Shown here in pieces: positions 34,369 to 47,778 of a DNA stretch of 64,000 nt. A model generated the notes under the pieces. That model saw only the letters and a program-made list of their open reading frames with translations. It was not told the DNA's origin and ran no database searches. Source of the DNA: Panax quinquefolius (taxonomy: Eukaryota; Streptophyta; Magnoliopsida; Apiales; Araliaceae); contig CM035168.1 of NCBI GenBank assembly GCA_020205615.1, forward strand, positions 122,349,573-122,413,572, given 5' to 3'. Every line of letters starts with the position of its first letter. Within the stretch, counting starts at the first letter, position 1. The translations under genes and the position numbers were made by a program.

Positions 34369-37300
34369 CTACCAAATAAACCTTTGGATCCCAGCCTCAT
34401 GGTTCCAATAGAATGACTTGAACAAAAACATATAAATTGTGAAGATGTTGATAACAATATAGAGCATCCCCATGAGGATCCAGCTTCTGTCATTGTTGAC
34501 ATGGGAATGGAGAATCAAGAAAAAGAATGGTATGGTATAGTATCTGAACTCTATCAAGGGAGCAGGAATAAGAACCGCAGCACTAGCCAAGAAATAAACC
34601 AGTACCCATATCTTCTTCTGAAATTTTGCTGAAATTGCAAATATGGTCGAATGATTCATTGAATTCCATAACATAAGAAAAGGAAAAAAAAAACAAGGAC
34701 TTAAATTTCTATACTCACCTAATATACTGGAGATGGAAAACCATGAGAAAACATAAAGTGGAACCATAAGGTATTTCATTGACCAATGGGCTTTGATAAT
34801 CTTTCTCCAAAGATAAAAGGGATAGTGGCGATTATCAGCAAGAAGATAGGGGTGAGCTATACTGCAATAGCCAACAACACATGTCATGGCATTGGTATCT
34901 CTTCCAATCAATTTTAATGGAAGCCAACAAAAAAAATAATAATAAAAAAAATCCAAGTAGACTCTTATTAGTACATCACAAATAACAATTTCTTGCTATT
35001 TCACATAATCTAACCTGAAAAAATGCACCGAAAGGAAACCAGCAGTAAAGGCTATAAACCATTGGACAAAACTCAGCAGCCTATATTTACAAAATGGTTG
35101 AAACAAAACTGCAGCTTGACTTGAACTCAAGTGAACAGGAGCCGTAAATAAAACTGAAACCAGGCTAAAATACATAAGTTGTGCAAAATGTGGAGAAACT
35201 GCATGCGCTTCTTTTGCACCTACAATGTCAGGAGACATGGTGAGATAAACTATAATATTAATCCTTAAAAAAACCAAAAATAAAATAAAAACTATAAATC
35301 AAGATGGGAGGTACCAAGAACTATACTCCCATTCCAACGAACAAATCCGACAAAAGCCGCCAACAACATAAGATAGGGGCTAAATGAAATCAAAAGCTCC
35401 CACTTGATATACCACGATCTTAACAAGATTTCCTTAATATCCTCAATTAGACCTGCAGCCAATGTAGCCAAGAGAAATATGGTTAGTATTTGATCCCAAA
35501 AATAAAGTTCCATATGGAGATTTTTTTCCCCCAAAGGTAAGCTGAATTTAGTAAAGACTACCATCGTTTACCGAGTTAACTAGCAATTAAAATATATAAA
35601 TAACAAAAAAGTATAAAAATCTGGAAACTCTGCATTATTTGATTGTTTAGTAACATATGGTGTAAAGGTTCTGATTCTGCAAGTCATTGCCTTAATATTC
35701 GTGGTACTTGTTAACCAACCCACCTAGACTACATTAATATACATAAAGAAATGGCAAAAAGCACTTTTACACCACTGTGGTTGTAGTGTTTTAAGCAATT
35801 AGCCATTATACTTTTAAAATATTTAATTAGCCCACTGTACTTTTTAAAAATGTTCAATCAAGCCATTCCATCCAATTTCTTGGATGGACGTCAAATAATT
35901 ACACACGTGACATTGAAAAAAAAATCAAAAAATTATTATTTCCTACGTGGCAAGCTAGTCAGCCAAATTCTTAATACTATTGAGTCACTACACTTTAAAA
36001 AAGATGCAATTGGCCCACTGTGATTTTAAAAATATTTTTATGTTTTATTTTCTTTCTTTTTCTTTACCTAAATATTTATAATATGTATAATATTAATAAA
36101 AATTAATACTATAATATTTATAATATGTATGTTTTATTTTAAAAATAAAAATAAAAATACTTTTATGTTTTCAAATACTTATAAATTTTTAAAAATAAAA
36201 ATATTTTTATGTTATATTTTCTTTCTTTTTCTTTACCTAAATATTTATAATATGTATAATATTAATATAAATTAATATTATAATATTTATAATATATATG
36301 TTTTATTTTAAAAATAAAAATAATAATACTTTTATGTTTTAAATACTTTATAATTTTTTAAAATAAAAATATTTTTATGTTTTATTTTCTTTCTTTTCTT
36401 TACCTAAATATTTATAATATGTATAATATTAATAATAATAAAATTAAAATAAATATTTTAATTCATTTTTTAATAATTTTTCTTTTCCTTTCTTTTAATA
36501 ATTGTTTTTATTTTAAAATTAATTCCAAATAATACAAACAATATATCAAAAATTTTGTATCAATGAGATCTATTACAACATTACATTAATTTCAACAAAA
36601 AAAATAAAATAAAAATCATTAATTAAGTGACAAAAAATAATTAAAATAATAAAATTAAAATAAATATTTTAATTCATTTTCTATAACAAAACTTCATAGC
36701 AAATGACCATTGAAAGCAATTCAAAGAGGGCTAAAATCACGAACACAAAATATTTCAAAAGCTCAAATTGAAAGCTTCCACCATAACGTGATTCTCTTCT
36801 CTCTACACCGCTTTGATGCCATTGCTCCAAGCACAACATCGCCATCCACGAGACCTGCTTATCTCTTGATTCCATAGGTTGATCGGCATCTTCCTTTTTG
36901 CGGAAACCGCCACCCCATCTAACAAATTGGCCTTTTCCCCAACACCCATCTCAATATTCTCCACAAAGGCCTCGATTCCACTGGAATCATTCCACAATTT
37001 GCCGAATTCTCACTCTCGATTACAATTCCATTTGAATCGACTTGGGCTTTTACGGTTTTAGAATTACCCAATTCCCTTACTACAATTTCTTGATCCTATC
37101 GAACCCACTTGCCCTTTTGCATTTTCAACAAAACCCAATTCGTTCCTACTCTCAATTTCTCCAAATTTACGATTATCGAACCGATCACTCCCGAGAATCG
37201 GACCAAAATTCCCTAATTCCTTCCTCGGAGGCGAGTCTCCGAGAGCAGGACCAATCAACTCGGATTATATTTCATAGAACCCTCCTCAATCACATCACCG

Positions 37301-40300
37301 TCGCGAATAGTCCTCGAGTATTTGCTCCGAGAATCAAAGAGAAGTAATCGACCTAATAATTCCTTCCGAGTCGCCTTCAATCCTTTCCAAACCCTTCATA
37401 TCTTCATCTGAGTCGGAATCTGAGTTGTGAAGCACCCCCCAGTCTTGAAAATCGCCAGTTTCGACCTCCATTTAATAGTAAGTTCGAGAGCTCTGTTTGG
37501 TCATATGAGATCCCATTCAGTGAAAGGAAGGGAAGAAATTGCAGCCTGCAAAGAATGTGGAAAAGAGTTTGATTCAATGATCAGCAAGTGTATGGATCTG
37601 AATCTGGGTATGGGCGAAAAACGAAGTCAGAAGAGTATGGATCTGGGTATGAGAGGAAGCCCACCTCGGAATATGAGTCTGGTGGATATGGTGGTGGGAG
37701 GTCAGAGAGGACTGAGCATAAGGCCCCGAGTTACGGGAGACAGAGTTATGAAACTCAGGAAAGTGAGGGGTATAGAGGATCCAGCTATGGGCGATCTGAA
37801 CAGGCGTGGTGATGATGATGATGAGAACGAAAGGAGCTATTATTTTAATTATTTTTTTGCCACATAATCAATGAGTTTATTTTATTATTTTTTTTGTGTT
37901 GCCACATCAGAAAATAATGATTTTTTGATTTTTTTTTCAATGCCACGTGTGTAATTATTTGACGTTCGTCTAAGAAATTGGACGGAATGGCTTGATTGAA
38001 CATTTTTAAAAAGTACAGTGGGCTAATTGAATATTTTAAAAGCACAATGGTGTAAAAGTGCTTTTTGCCATAAAGAAATAGTCTAGATTCCTTCCCAGCT
38101 CTCTCCCTCTCTTATCCTCATGATGTGAATCCAAGCACACAATTGATCACATCAGTATAAGTTCAGAACAAGTGTACAACCAAGAAGTAACTACAACTGT
38201 TTGAGCTATTTATTCCCTGTAAAGTAATGGGAAAACTATCAAGTTGTAAGCCAAATGCAAAAGTAAAATAAAACTCAATATTCAATCAGGCAAAGAAACT
38301 AGGAAAGGTTTGATGATAAACATGAGAACTTCGCAACAGACTAAAAACCATCATAAAAAGTAAATTAATGGATGTGAATCAATTGCTAACTGGACACACT
38401 CAACTCATAGCTGTGTAAAGTTCAATCATTTCATATGCTAACATAAAATATGGGCTTTACACCTATAAACAAGATTGATCCCTAAAGACGGGTAAAGAAA
38501 AATGATACTTCAATAACAAAGTGATATATATAGAAAATAGAAAGTTACTGCTGAAAAGTTTCAGTTTAACCTGCTTATACAGACTTGGAAGAAACGCTTT
38601 CACCAACACCTAACTGAGAATGTAGAGTCCTATGCCTACAGCAGAAAAAGAGGTTCGAAAGCATTTTATCTGTAAGTTGTAAATTTCAAGTATATATTAG
38701 TTTTGGATTGATTCTCTTACGGAGACACTGATGATTTTTTCTAATTAAAAAAAACATTATTATTACATCGTAGAATCTCCACAAAAATTCTGTGTGCTCA
38801 AAGATGGGAGAGAGATTAAAGACAAAGAAGGCAAAGAAAAAGAGGCAATGCTATTCCCTGTCAAGAAAATTAGCTAATATAAGTTAAGACACTCTAAGCT
38901 AATAACTACCAACACAACAGAAATCTGTTTGAAGAAAGAAAACCTGAGGAATGAGGTGAGGAAGGGGAACTTCTGGGAATAGAATGGTTGATAGACTCCA
39001 CAACATTGCCAAACCTTCGCCTTTTCAAGTTTGACACCGTAGCAACACTTTTATTGGAGGCTATATGATCATCTTTCTGATCTGATATATTTGAGTCATC
39101 TGATTGCTCTTTATCTTTTTGAACAGGTAGCGTACAATCTATAACCCCAGCACAAGCAACGAAAAGAACCCATACGATATTTGTTTGTCGTATGAGTACA
39201 GCCAAAGCCCCAAGCTAGAGATATAAGTAAATGAGTAGAAGTTAGCTCTTGTATGTCAACGGCATATAAGAAGGCTAGCAACAGTTATGACAGATTTCCT
39301 TTTAAAAAGCAATAAGAATAGAATCTCCTATTCAGGTGAAGCATAAGTAGTCTTATTAAGTAGTTGTCATTGCACTTCTCTTAATAGTATTATACAACTA
39401 GCATTTAGCATCAGAGAGAAAATGTGGCTACGAAGGTCTGTTACATAATAAGATATTTTTTTTCCATGCAGAAATCTGCAGTACTTAGAATGCAGGAGAC
39501 AATTCAACTCAACAGAACAACTTCATATCCATCTTTGCCAATATGGAAAATAGTCATGAGATGTTACCATTTACTCCAAAATGATGTTTGAGATCCTAGC
39601 TGCAGAACTACTAAAATACTTGATGGGTGAACAAGGAATTTCAGCACTGTAGCATTCCCTCGGTAATTAATAATATGAAAAAGAGAGTTAAACTTTTGGG
39701 TTTTCTTATCCATTTTTTTATGCCGAAAGAAGTGTGCTCGGAGATATGAAACTGTAACCGAGTAATATATTCCTTGCAACTGACAGTGACCTATCACTTA
39801 AAACATGAGCATTTTTTGTTCGACAAAGAACTGAAAGATCACTAAAGCAATGGAAGGGATTTTATAAAATGATAAGTTTGCTTTAGCAGCTCTGGCAAAA
39901 GTATCATACCTTGTAGTGCATAAGCTCCGTACATGCATGCGTAATAGTTAATTTCAAAAATTAAAAATCTACTTGAGAAAAATGAACTATAGTACAAATA
40001 CAATTAAATAAGAAAGGATGACAGGTGAAAATTGTATACTCTAGTAAGTCAATACTCCAAAAAGATTATCATATGAATAGCATGTGGTAAAGCTAGAGCC
40101 ATCCGTACCAGTGCACTTAACGGGTAGTTCTTCTTCAGACACGTCAGATATGTAGCAAGCACTGCAGTAAGTGATGCCACATCAGTATAATAAAGAAAAG
40201 TGAAGAACCAGTGCAGGGGGTATAGAGCTAGAACAACTGCATAAAAAGTGGCTTTTCTTTCATCTAGAGTTGGCCTCAAGTGGGCAATTATCTCATAAAC

Positions 40301-41570
40301 CAGAATGCTGCAAATTACAGCCAGGACACCATTGGAGGAGCGCAGGACTGCAGTGGAGCAGGCATCTAAGTATGATGAGGCTGCTTGTATACAGAGCATG
40401 CCTGGAAAAAAAGAAGCAACATGTGCAAGTGAAAGAAAGTACCTGCAAAAATATTGATTCAAGAATTATATCAACACCCCTTCTCAACAAATATCTGCTC
40501 TTTGGGTTTCAATAGGGAGTTGTTCTTTCCCAAGTGATGAGAAACAATATCATGGTCCATTATTTCAATAGTTTGGCACCAATATAGCTCCTTCCTTTAT
40601 GAACTTTTCTTTCTCAGGCTAAGAGAGGATTACCTCAAGACAAGACAAAGTGGCAAACTAAACTATCTAAGTTGGGATTATCAATTGCTTCTATACGCAC
40701 AAATGCTTAACTTATACTACCCAAAATTTCCTATAATAGTAAAGTTGAAACATAAAATGATCAAGAAATAATATTTGTTTGAAGAGATCATAATAAGAAA
40801 ACCTGGCGACCATGGGAAGAACTACAGCAAAGCAAAAAAAACAACAAAAAGGATGAGAATTTCTGAAAAATTATAGATGAAAATGTCGCATGATTATTGT
40901 ACCCCCGTACTTAAGAGAGTTCAAAAGTTGCAACAATCTAAAAAAAGAAATTCAAAATTCTTATTTAGTAGTGGAAAAAGACATAATTGCATGTCATATT
41001 GTTTCATGATCTGTACTATTGTTATCACCCACTAAAAGAGTCTTGACTGATATTGGTCAAAATGGCCTACTGGGCTTGTTCAATTGTAGTATTTTGTTTC
41101 CTCTAGGAGGGTACTAATTTGTAAAGATTAAACACATGAAACTCAACAATCAAGAATATCTTCTTTCCTCGCATTCCGAGCAACCGAACAGAACACTGGA
41201 GTTTTTATTCCTAACTCATCTTATAAGGAAGTAACATTTACAATCAGAACTCGGTGCATAGGAAAAGCAAGCTGAGTGTAAGACTTAATACCTCTTGTTA
41301 AACGGGGAAACTTCATACATCCATATCAACTGAATTTATCAAAGGTACTATCAATTATATGTATACTAAACTTTCTAGTATATAAACCAAAAAAACTAGT
41401 ATCAGTAAAAAACTCACAAGCCAGGGGGTGTGGTGATCATGGGATCCCAACTTTTAAAATTTCCCTTGCAGTAATTTTGGGCCTGGGGAACATGGAATAT
41501 CTCATCCTACACATAACAGACACATATTAACACATACCATATATATACATATACGTAAAATAAGAGCTAT

Positions 41571-41611
<41 letters not shown>

Positions 41612-41707
41612 GAATACCATGTAAGGCTCAGGAACAATGCGATTGACGAGGATAGAGATGGGAATAACCCACGTGCTAACAATCACTGCAACTGCAAGTC
41701 TACCCAT
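34369..41707 (-). CDS. ALG10: Dol-P-Glc:Glc2Man9GlcNAc2-PP-Dol alpha-1,2-glucosyltransferase (DIE2/ALG10)
   Basis: Polytopic ER membrane enzyme that adds the last, third glucose to the lipid-linked N-glycan precursor, the mark favoured by oligosaccharyltransferase. Eight coding exons: 41618-41707, 41418-41506, 40109-40442, 38944-39214, 35315-35452, 35015-35219, 34719-34861, 34369-34628. Phases agree throughout; total 1530 nt, 509 residues, the family's normal length. It starts [20 protein letters not shown] (first membrane span), then the conserved acidic luminal motif [17 protein letters not shown] and [11 protein letters not shown]. Later landmarks are [41 protein letters not shown] and the ending [12 protein letters not shown] hydrophilic, poorly conserved loop ([17 protein letters not shown]) lies in exon 4. 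Intron 4 (3.5 kb) hosts a Pack-MULE-like element. Confidence 0.97.
36000..36480. repeat. ~160-bp tandem repeat inside the Pack-MULE-like element
   Basis: About 2.5 units containing TTTCTTTACCTAAATATTTA then TAATATGTATAATATTAAT. A related 35-bp piece (AAAATTAAAATAAATATTTT) recurs near 36650-36682. Confidence 0.85.
36780..37410. pseudogene. Captured gene-like segment of unknown origin in the Pack-MULE-like element
   Basis: This stretch is distinctly less AT-rich than the flanking TIR regions and is open over long spans on both strands (for example [20 protein letters not shown] on the minus strand and [20 protein letters not shown] on the plus strand). I do not recognise either protein, and strand of origin is not decided. 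Confidence 0.4.
37480..37580 (+). pseudogene. Captured C2H2 zinc-finger gene fragment
   Basis: The frame reads [18 protein letters not shown] then [10 protein letters not shown]. These are the C-terminal half of one plant C2H2 finger (ALFGHMRSH, with the two zinc His) and the N-terminal Cys half (CKECGKEF) of the next. The finger is cut at about 37580, where the next captured fragment begins. Confidence 0.75.
37588..37812 (+). pseudogene. Captured YGSG/YGR-rich protein fragment
   Basis: Starting at 37588 a different frame reads [20 protein letters not shown] and continues with [18 protein letters not shown] and [18 protein letters not shown], stopping at 37812. The low-complexity Tyr/Gly/Ser/Arg pattern is a genuine protein-type repeat. 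It sits in another frame from the zinc-finger piece, so the element is a mosaic. Donor gene not identified. Confidence 0.6.
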
Positions 41708-44637
41708 TCTTTCTCTGCTGCACTCACTCAACTGCAATTGATATTGCTATTGCTATCGATTTGAGATTTGGGACAAGAAATTGAATCCCTCGGTTAATCT
41801 TCCGACCCGACCCAAAAGAAATTTCTCGTAACTCAGAAAAGGGGGTCTCAGATGAAGAAATTGATGAAAAATTAAATAAAAATGATATTTTATATATATT
41901 TTTGATATTTTTATATAATTTTTTTTAAATAGTCTCACGAAGTTGGTGGGAGAGAAATTAAATTATCTTGCGATTTTTTATTTTTAAGTAAAATAAAAAA
42001 ATTGAACAATTTTCTATTCAAAGTTTGGTATTTATAAAGCGAAAAGAAAACGATAAACAAAGATTTCTTTAATTTTCTTTTGAAAACTCACAAATAAACA
42101 AAGATAGTTTATAATTTTTTTGTTTATTCTTTTCTCTCTTAATTTATGTTTTTGGATTTTTTATTTATTTAAAACAGGCAAAAATATTGTAAGCAGGATG
42201 ACGAGTCTCATATTTTGAGATACGTATTAGATACTCCCTCCATTCCTAAATAAGTTGATTTTTAGAGATTTTAAAATTTTCAAATATATTTGACGTTAAC
42301 AAATTAATAAAAAATATTAATTATAATTTTTCTTCTATTGTCTTCAAATATCTTTTATCTCATTTAACATTTTATATACATATTTTCTTAATTAATGCAA
42401 AAATAATTATTGCAATACATATCAATTTTAATGACAAAATTAAAACTATAAATGACTTTTTAATAAATATGAAATTCTCAAAAAAGTCACTTATTTATGA
42501 ATGGAAGTAGTAGATGACAAAGAGATACTAGTACTACTTATCAGGTTAAATTGCAGTCCTTCTATACTGACCGGATAATTTCGACCGGTCTAGTAATCGA
42601 TTAATATATATATATATATATATATATTATTTTAAACTCCCAATAAATATAAAATATTTTTATAACTGAAATTTTTACAGAATTCAATTATTTAGGTGTA
42701 ATTTGGATATATATAAAAAATTGTGCAATACTATTTTTATATGTATCCAAATTAAATCAAAATCACTAAATTTTATAAAAATTTCAGTTAAAAAAAATAC
42801 TTTTCACTTTATAAAAGTCAAAAAAAAAAATTAAAAAAATTGGATCCGTCGTTAGACCGGTCAAAATTCCCGGTCCCTAGGATAATTGGTTAAATTAACA
42901 CCGACTACCCAAAATGTTTGAAGCTAATTGTGTTCCCTTTCTTTACTTAATTCATTTTTAGAGTAGCCCAATGGTTTATTTAAAAATTTTATAATCTTTA
43001 GATAAAAATAAAAATAAGTTAAATTATTTAAAATAAGAGTCAAAAACACTGACACCTTTGTACATAATCATAATAATACTCATCATCTCTCTAATTTTTC
43101 AAATAATAGTCAATACCTCTCATTCACTACCCTGTGTGACCAACTAATATCTAAAAATATTTTTAATATAATATCTAATACACCATTCAAGTTATAATAT
43201 TTAATATATCCACTAAATATAAAATTGTATATTATAATTTTTACTTAACTTGATCTAATTAATCAAATTATGAACTTGTGCAATAAATAACATAAATGCA
43301 AAAAAATAATAAATATTCATTTTATCAGGAAAATAAACTCATACACTTTTTGCTAATTAAATTTCTCAAAGATTAAAATATTTTTACTCAAAAATAAGAA
43401 AATATATATTAAAAGAAAACAACACAAACTGTATATACATTATTATACTTTCTTTTATTCAACATTGCACAAAAAACAACACAAACTGTATACTAAAAAA
43501 TCATAAACATTCCAAATTTTGACATATACTCAAAAAAATTAACATATAAAAATCATAATATGAGAAATAATAATTTTGTTGTTAAACACAAAAAACTAAA
43601 CTATCAACAAATTCAATCACTCTAATTAGAACAGCTGCAATAATAATTTAATTTATTTTTAAAATATTTATATCAGTTATTAAAAATATGTGTTAATTAA
43701 ACTAAATTAAAAGATAAAAATACCTAGCTTTTAACCTTTTTTTAAGTCTGGGATGTAATTTAGTTGGTTGCTGTCATTTTAATACTGTAAGTATTATTGG
43801 ATGAAATTCTGGAAAAAATTTATGAAAGATACCAAGTCTCTTTTACAAATGATCCTACTAAATTAAAAAAATACATCGTTTAGAAATAATACTAGAGTTG
43901 TAATGGAGTACTTTCTATCTCTCAGTATTCTTAGATAAATTCACAAAGAGCATATGCTGGGTCAGCTAGGGTCGATGTCCCATGTTTCACTGAACGGTAA
44001 TCCATTCACGTACATGCAAGATTAAAAATTCAAGATGAAAACAAGCTAGTCATATCATATACTACTATATATAGTGCCAAATTTGATTAAAAGGTGTTAC
44101 AATTTATCCCCAAAATAAGTGACATTAACATCTATATGTCACATATGGAGATCAATAGAAAGGGTATCCTTCACAGGGAACCTGCTCATGCAAGGTACAA
44201 CTAGTGAAGAGTCTAGTCTTTACCCTCAACAATAATATAAAATCTTATTAGTATGTTATTCCCAAGAAGAATGGGGAAAAATCCCCAGAAAATAGTCAGA
44301 AGCCTCTGAGAAATAATGGTTGATCTGATTAGATTTTCCAGGGGGTTGCTGGCAAACAAATTCAAGTAATTCATTCACCAAAACAAACCACGAGTAGCGA
44401 AGAAACATGAAACAAGACTAATATCATTACACGCTGGTAACATTTCTAGATTATAACAAAAAAATTAGTAATAAAAGAATTGAAATATTATGCATATAAT
44501 TATAGTTTGTTGTCCAGACATTGGTAAAATGACAAAATAAAGCAAGAAACAAAAAATGGATTGAAGATTAGAATGCAACCAACAAAGCTCCACAAAGTGG
44601 GGAAATGCATAATGTGCCCATCTTTATCTGCTTGCAT
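41708..44637. other. Intergenic: ALG10 promoter side, AT-rich filler, actin 3' flank
   Basis: 41708-41900 is ALG10 upstream DNA. 41900-44100 is AT-rich without a gene; it includes a Stowaway-like MITE and a (TA)n tract at 42604-42627. 44100-44637 is likely the actin 3' UTR and flank. Confidence 0.6.
42234..42510. mobile_element. Stowaway-like MITE
   Basis: 277 bp between TA duplications at 42232-42233 and 42511-42512. Ends CTCCCTCCATTCCTAAATAA and (reverse complement) CTACTTCCATTCATAAATAA are imperfect terminal inverted repeats. No coding content. It is a different subfamily from the one at 25495, whose ends continue into TTTGACGTTTTA. Confidence 0.8.
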
Positions 44638-46279
<1,642 letters not shown>

Positions 46280-47460
46280 GTTATATGCCTGTCAGAAAAG
46301 AATAATTGCGTCAACATTCAAAAATCTCCTCTCTCTTTTCCTCACATGTAGGATGCATTAGCTTGATTCAGCTGCTAGGTTGCTACAGGAAAGAACCTTT
46401 AATACCAAAGGAAATTCTTTTGAAGTTTGAACAGATCAAAGTATCAAACAATGTCATTCTACAAAGCTCAAATACAACTGAGTTTGTTGTACTTCAAGTC
46501 TTCAACCAACAGAAATAAAACAACAGGCTTTACTGATAACTTCAGTCCTATTGACTAGACATTTTGAGGAATATGCAATCAGAAAAGGAATTAAGATAAC
46601 ATGGTCATAGCATCCATAATTTTTAAAATGATTGACAGGTCCTCAACGAGACCTGTGATGAATATTATTAGTGCAACAATATTTTCACACAAAAAAAACA
46701 CACACACAAACACTAATCACAAGTATCATAGGTCAAATTTGCTAGTAATAGTCCAAGTTAATACAATCAGTGTGGGTTATGAAATGTCCTTGTACAGTTA
46801 TTTCAATGTTCTGGTTTTGGAGTTGAGCTCCGTTCATGAACGAGACATTTTTTCCCCGACTCCTTATGAGTGTGGATAATAATTTAATCCCTCCCACTCA
46901 TGGAATGTGGAAAAGGAAATGTTTCTCCATCCAATGCACTAAGCTGAATCACAGAATCAAGATTTTAAACACATGGCATTATCAAACCAGTTCTGCATCA
47001 TAATCACCTAAGAATTATCGGTTGAAGAACTAAAAACTCAAGATCAATCAACCAAAAGACGAAATCACTAAAAAATCAATAAACAATTAAGAAAATCATA
47101 AAAATTAGATTCCCAGAGCACACAGCAAAATCATGGCAACACGTATGTATATACAAGTATATAAACGGAAATCAGTTCAATTGTGTGCGGAGATGCATTA
47201 AGATAACAACGTAATCACAGCATCGATAATTAAACACAAAAAGCTATTCAAATTCATCACGAAACGGATTTTATTTCCCATTTACAAAACGTAATTTCAC
47301 GAAAACGAAAATAAATAGAAAAGACAAGCAACGTTGACATACAAATCTAAAATTCATATTACTACATAGTATTATTTATTAATTACTACAACCAAAATTC
47401 AGAAGAACAGACCTTTCTCCAAGCCCTGGAGATCACGTTTTCCGAGAGAGGTTGTGAACT
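46280..47460 (-). other. Actin 5' UTR with 1.12-kb leader intron
   Basis: The acceptor ctgacag|GCATATAACATGG ends at 46288, nine bases before the ATG. The donor GGAGAAAG|gtctgtt at 47412/47413 defines a leader exon from 47413 to roughly 47460. The intervening DNA has no gene. Confidence 0.75.
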
Positions 47461-47778
47461 TTGTGTGCGTGAAAAAGATGGAATGTTTTCTGGGATTAGC
47501 GCCACAGGTTTCAAAAAATGAAGCGTAAATGAAATGGAACCACTAGACTAGTAACAAAATGGGAGTTGAAATCAGCCTTGGACGAGCATGAAATGCGGTC
47601 TCGCTCCGATTTCGACGATGACGATCCGTTGATATTTTCAATCTTACGGTCACGGATGATTTAAGGCTCTTGTGGTCACAGCTGGTCAATTTTTTGTTTT
47701 AGCATCCCGATTCTGTAGTGGGTCAGATCAGTAATTTCATTTTTTCTTAACACCATTTTGCACTATTAATTATATTTA
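47461..47778 (-). promoter_or_regulatory. Actin promoter-proximal region
   Basis: About 300 bp between the actin leader exon and the Pack-MULE-like element upstream. No clear TATA box is visible at the usual distance. Any distal promoter has been separated from the gene by the 2.1 kb insertion. Confidence 0.4.

Larger units (their letters stand above)
35753..38069. mobile_element. Mutator-like element (Pack-MULE type) in ALG10 intron 4
   Basis: Terminal inverted repeats of ~170-190 bp begin GGCAAAAAGCACTTTTACAC at both ends. The left copy has a ~32 bp internal insertion relative to the right. The 10-bp ATAAAGAAAT flanks it at 35743-35752 and 38070-38079; 9-10 bp duplications and long TIRs are MULE hallmarks. 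No transposase is present. The interior (36.7-37.8 kb) is richer in G+C than the TIR and AT-rich filler and carries pieces of host genes. Confidence 0.88.

Noticed and set aside
38580..38660. Candidate extra ALG10 exon between exons 4 and 5, with a plausible acceptor (ctgtag) and donor
   Set aside because: Every frame compatible with exon 4 and exon 5 phases meets a stop. Joining exon 4 directly to 35452 gives [12 protein letters not shown], which fits the family and the 509-residue total.
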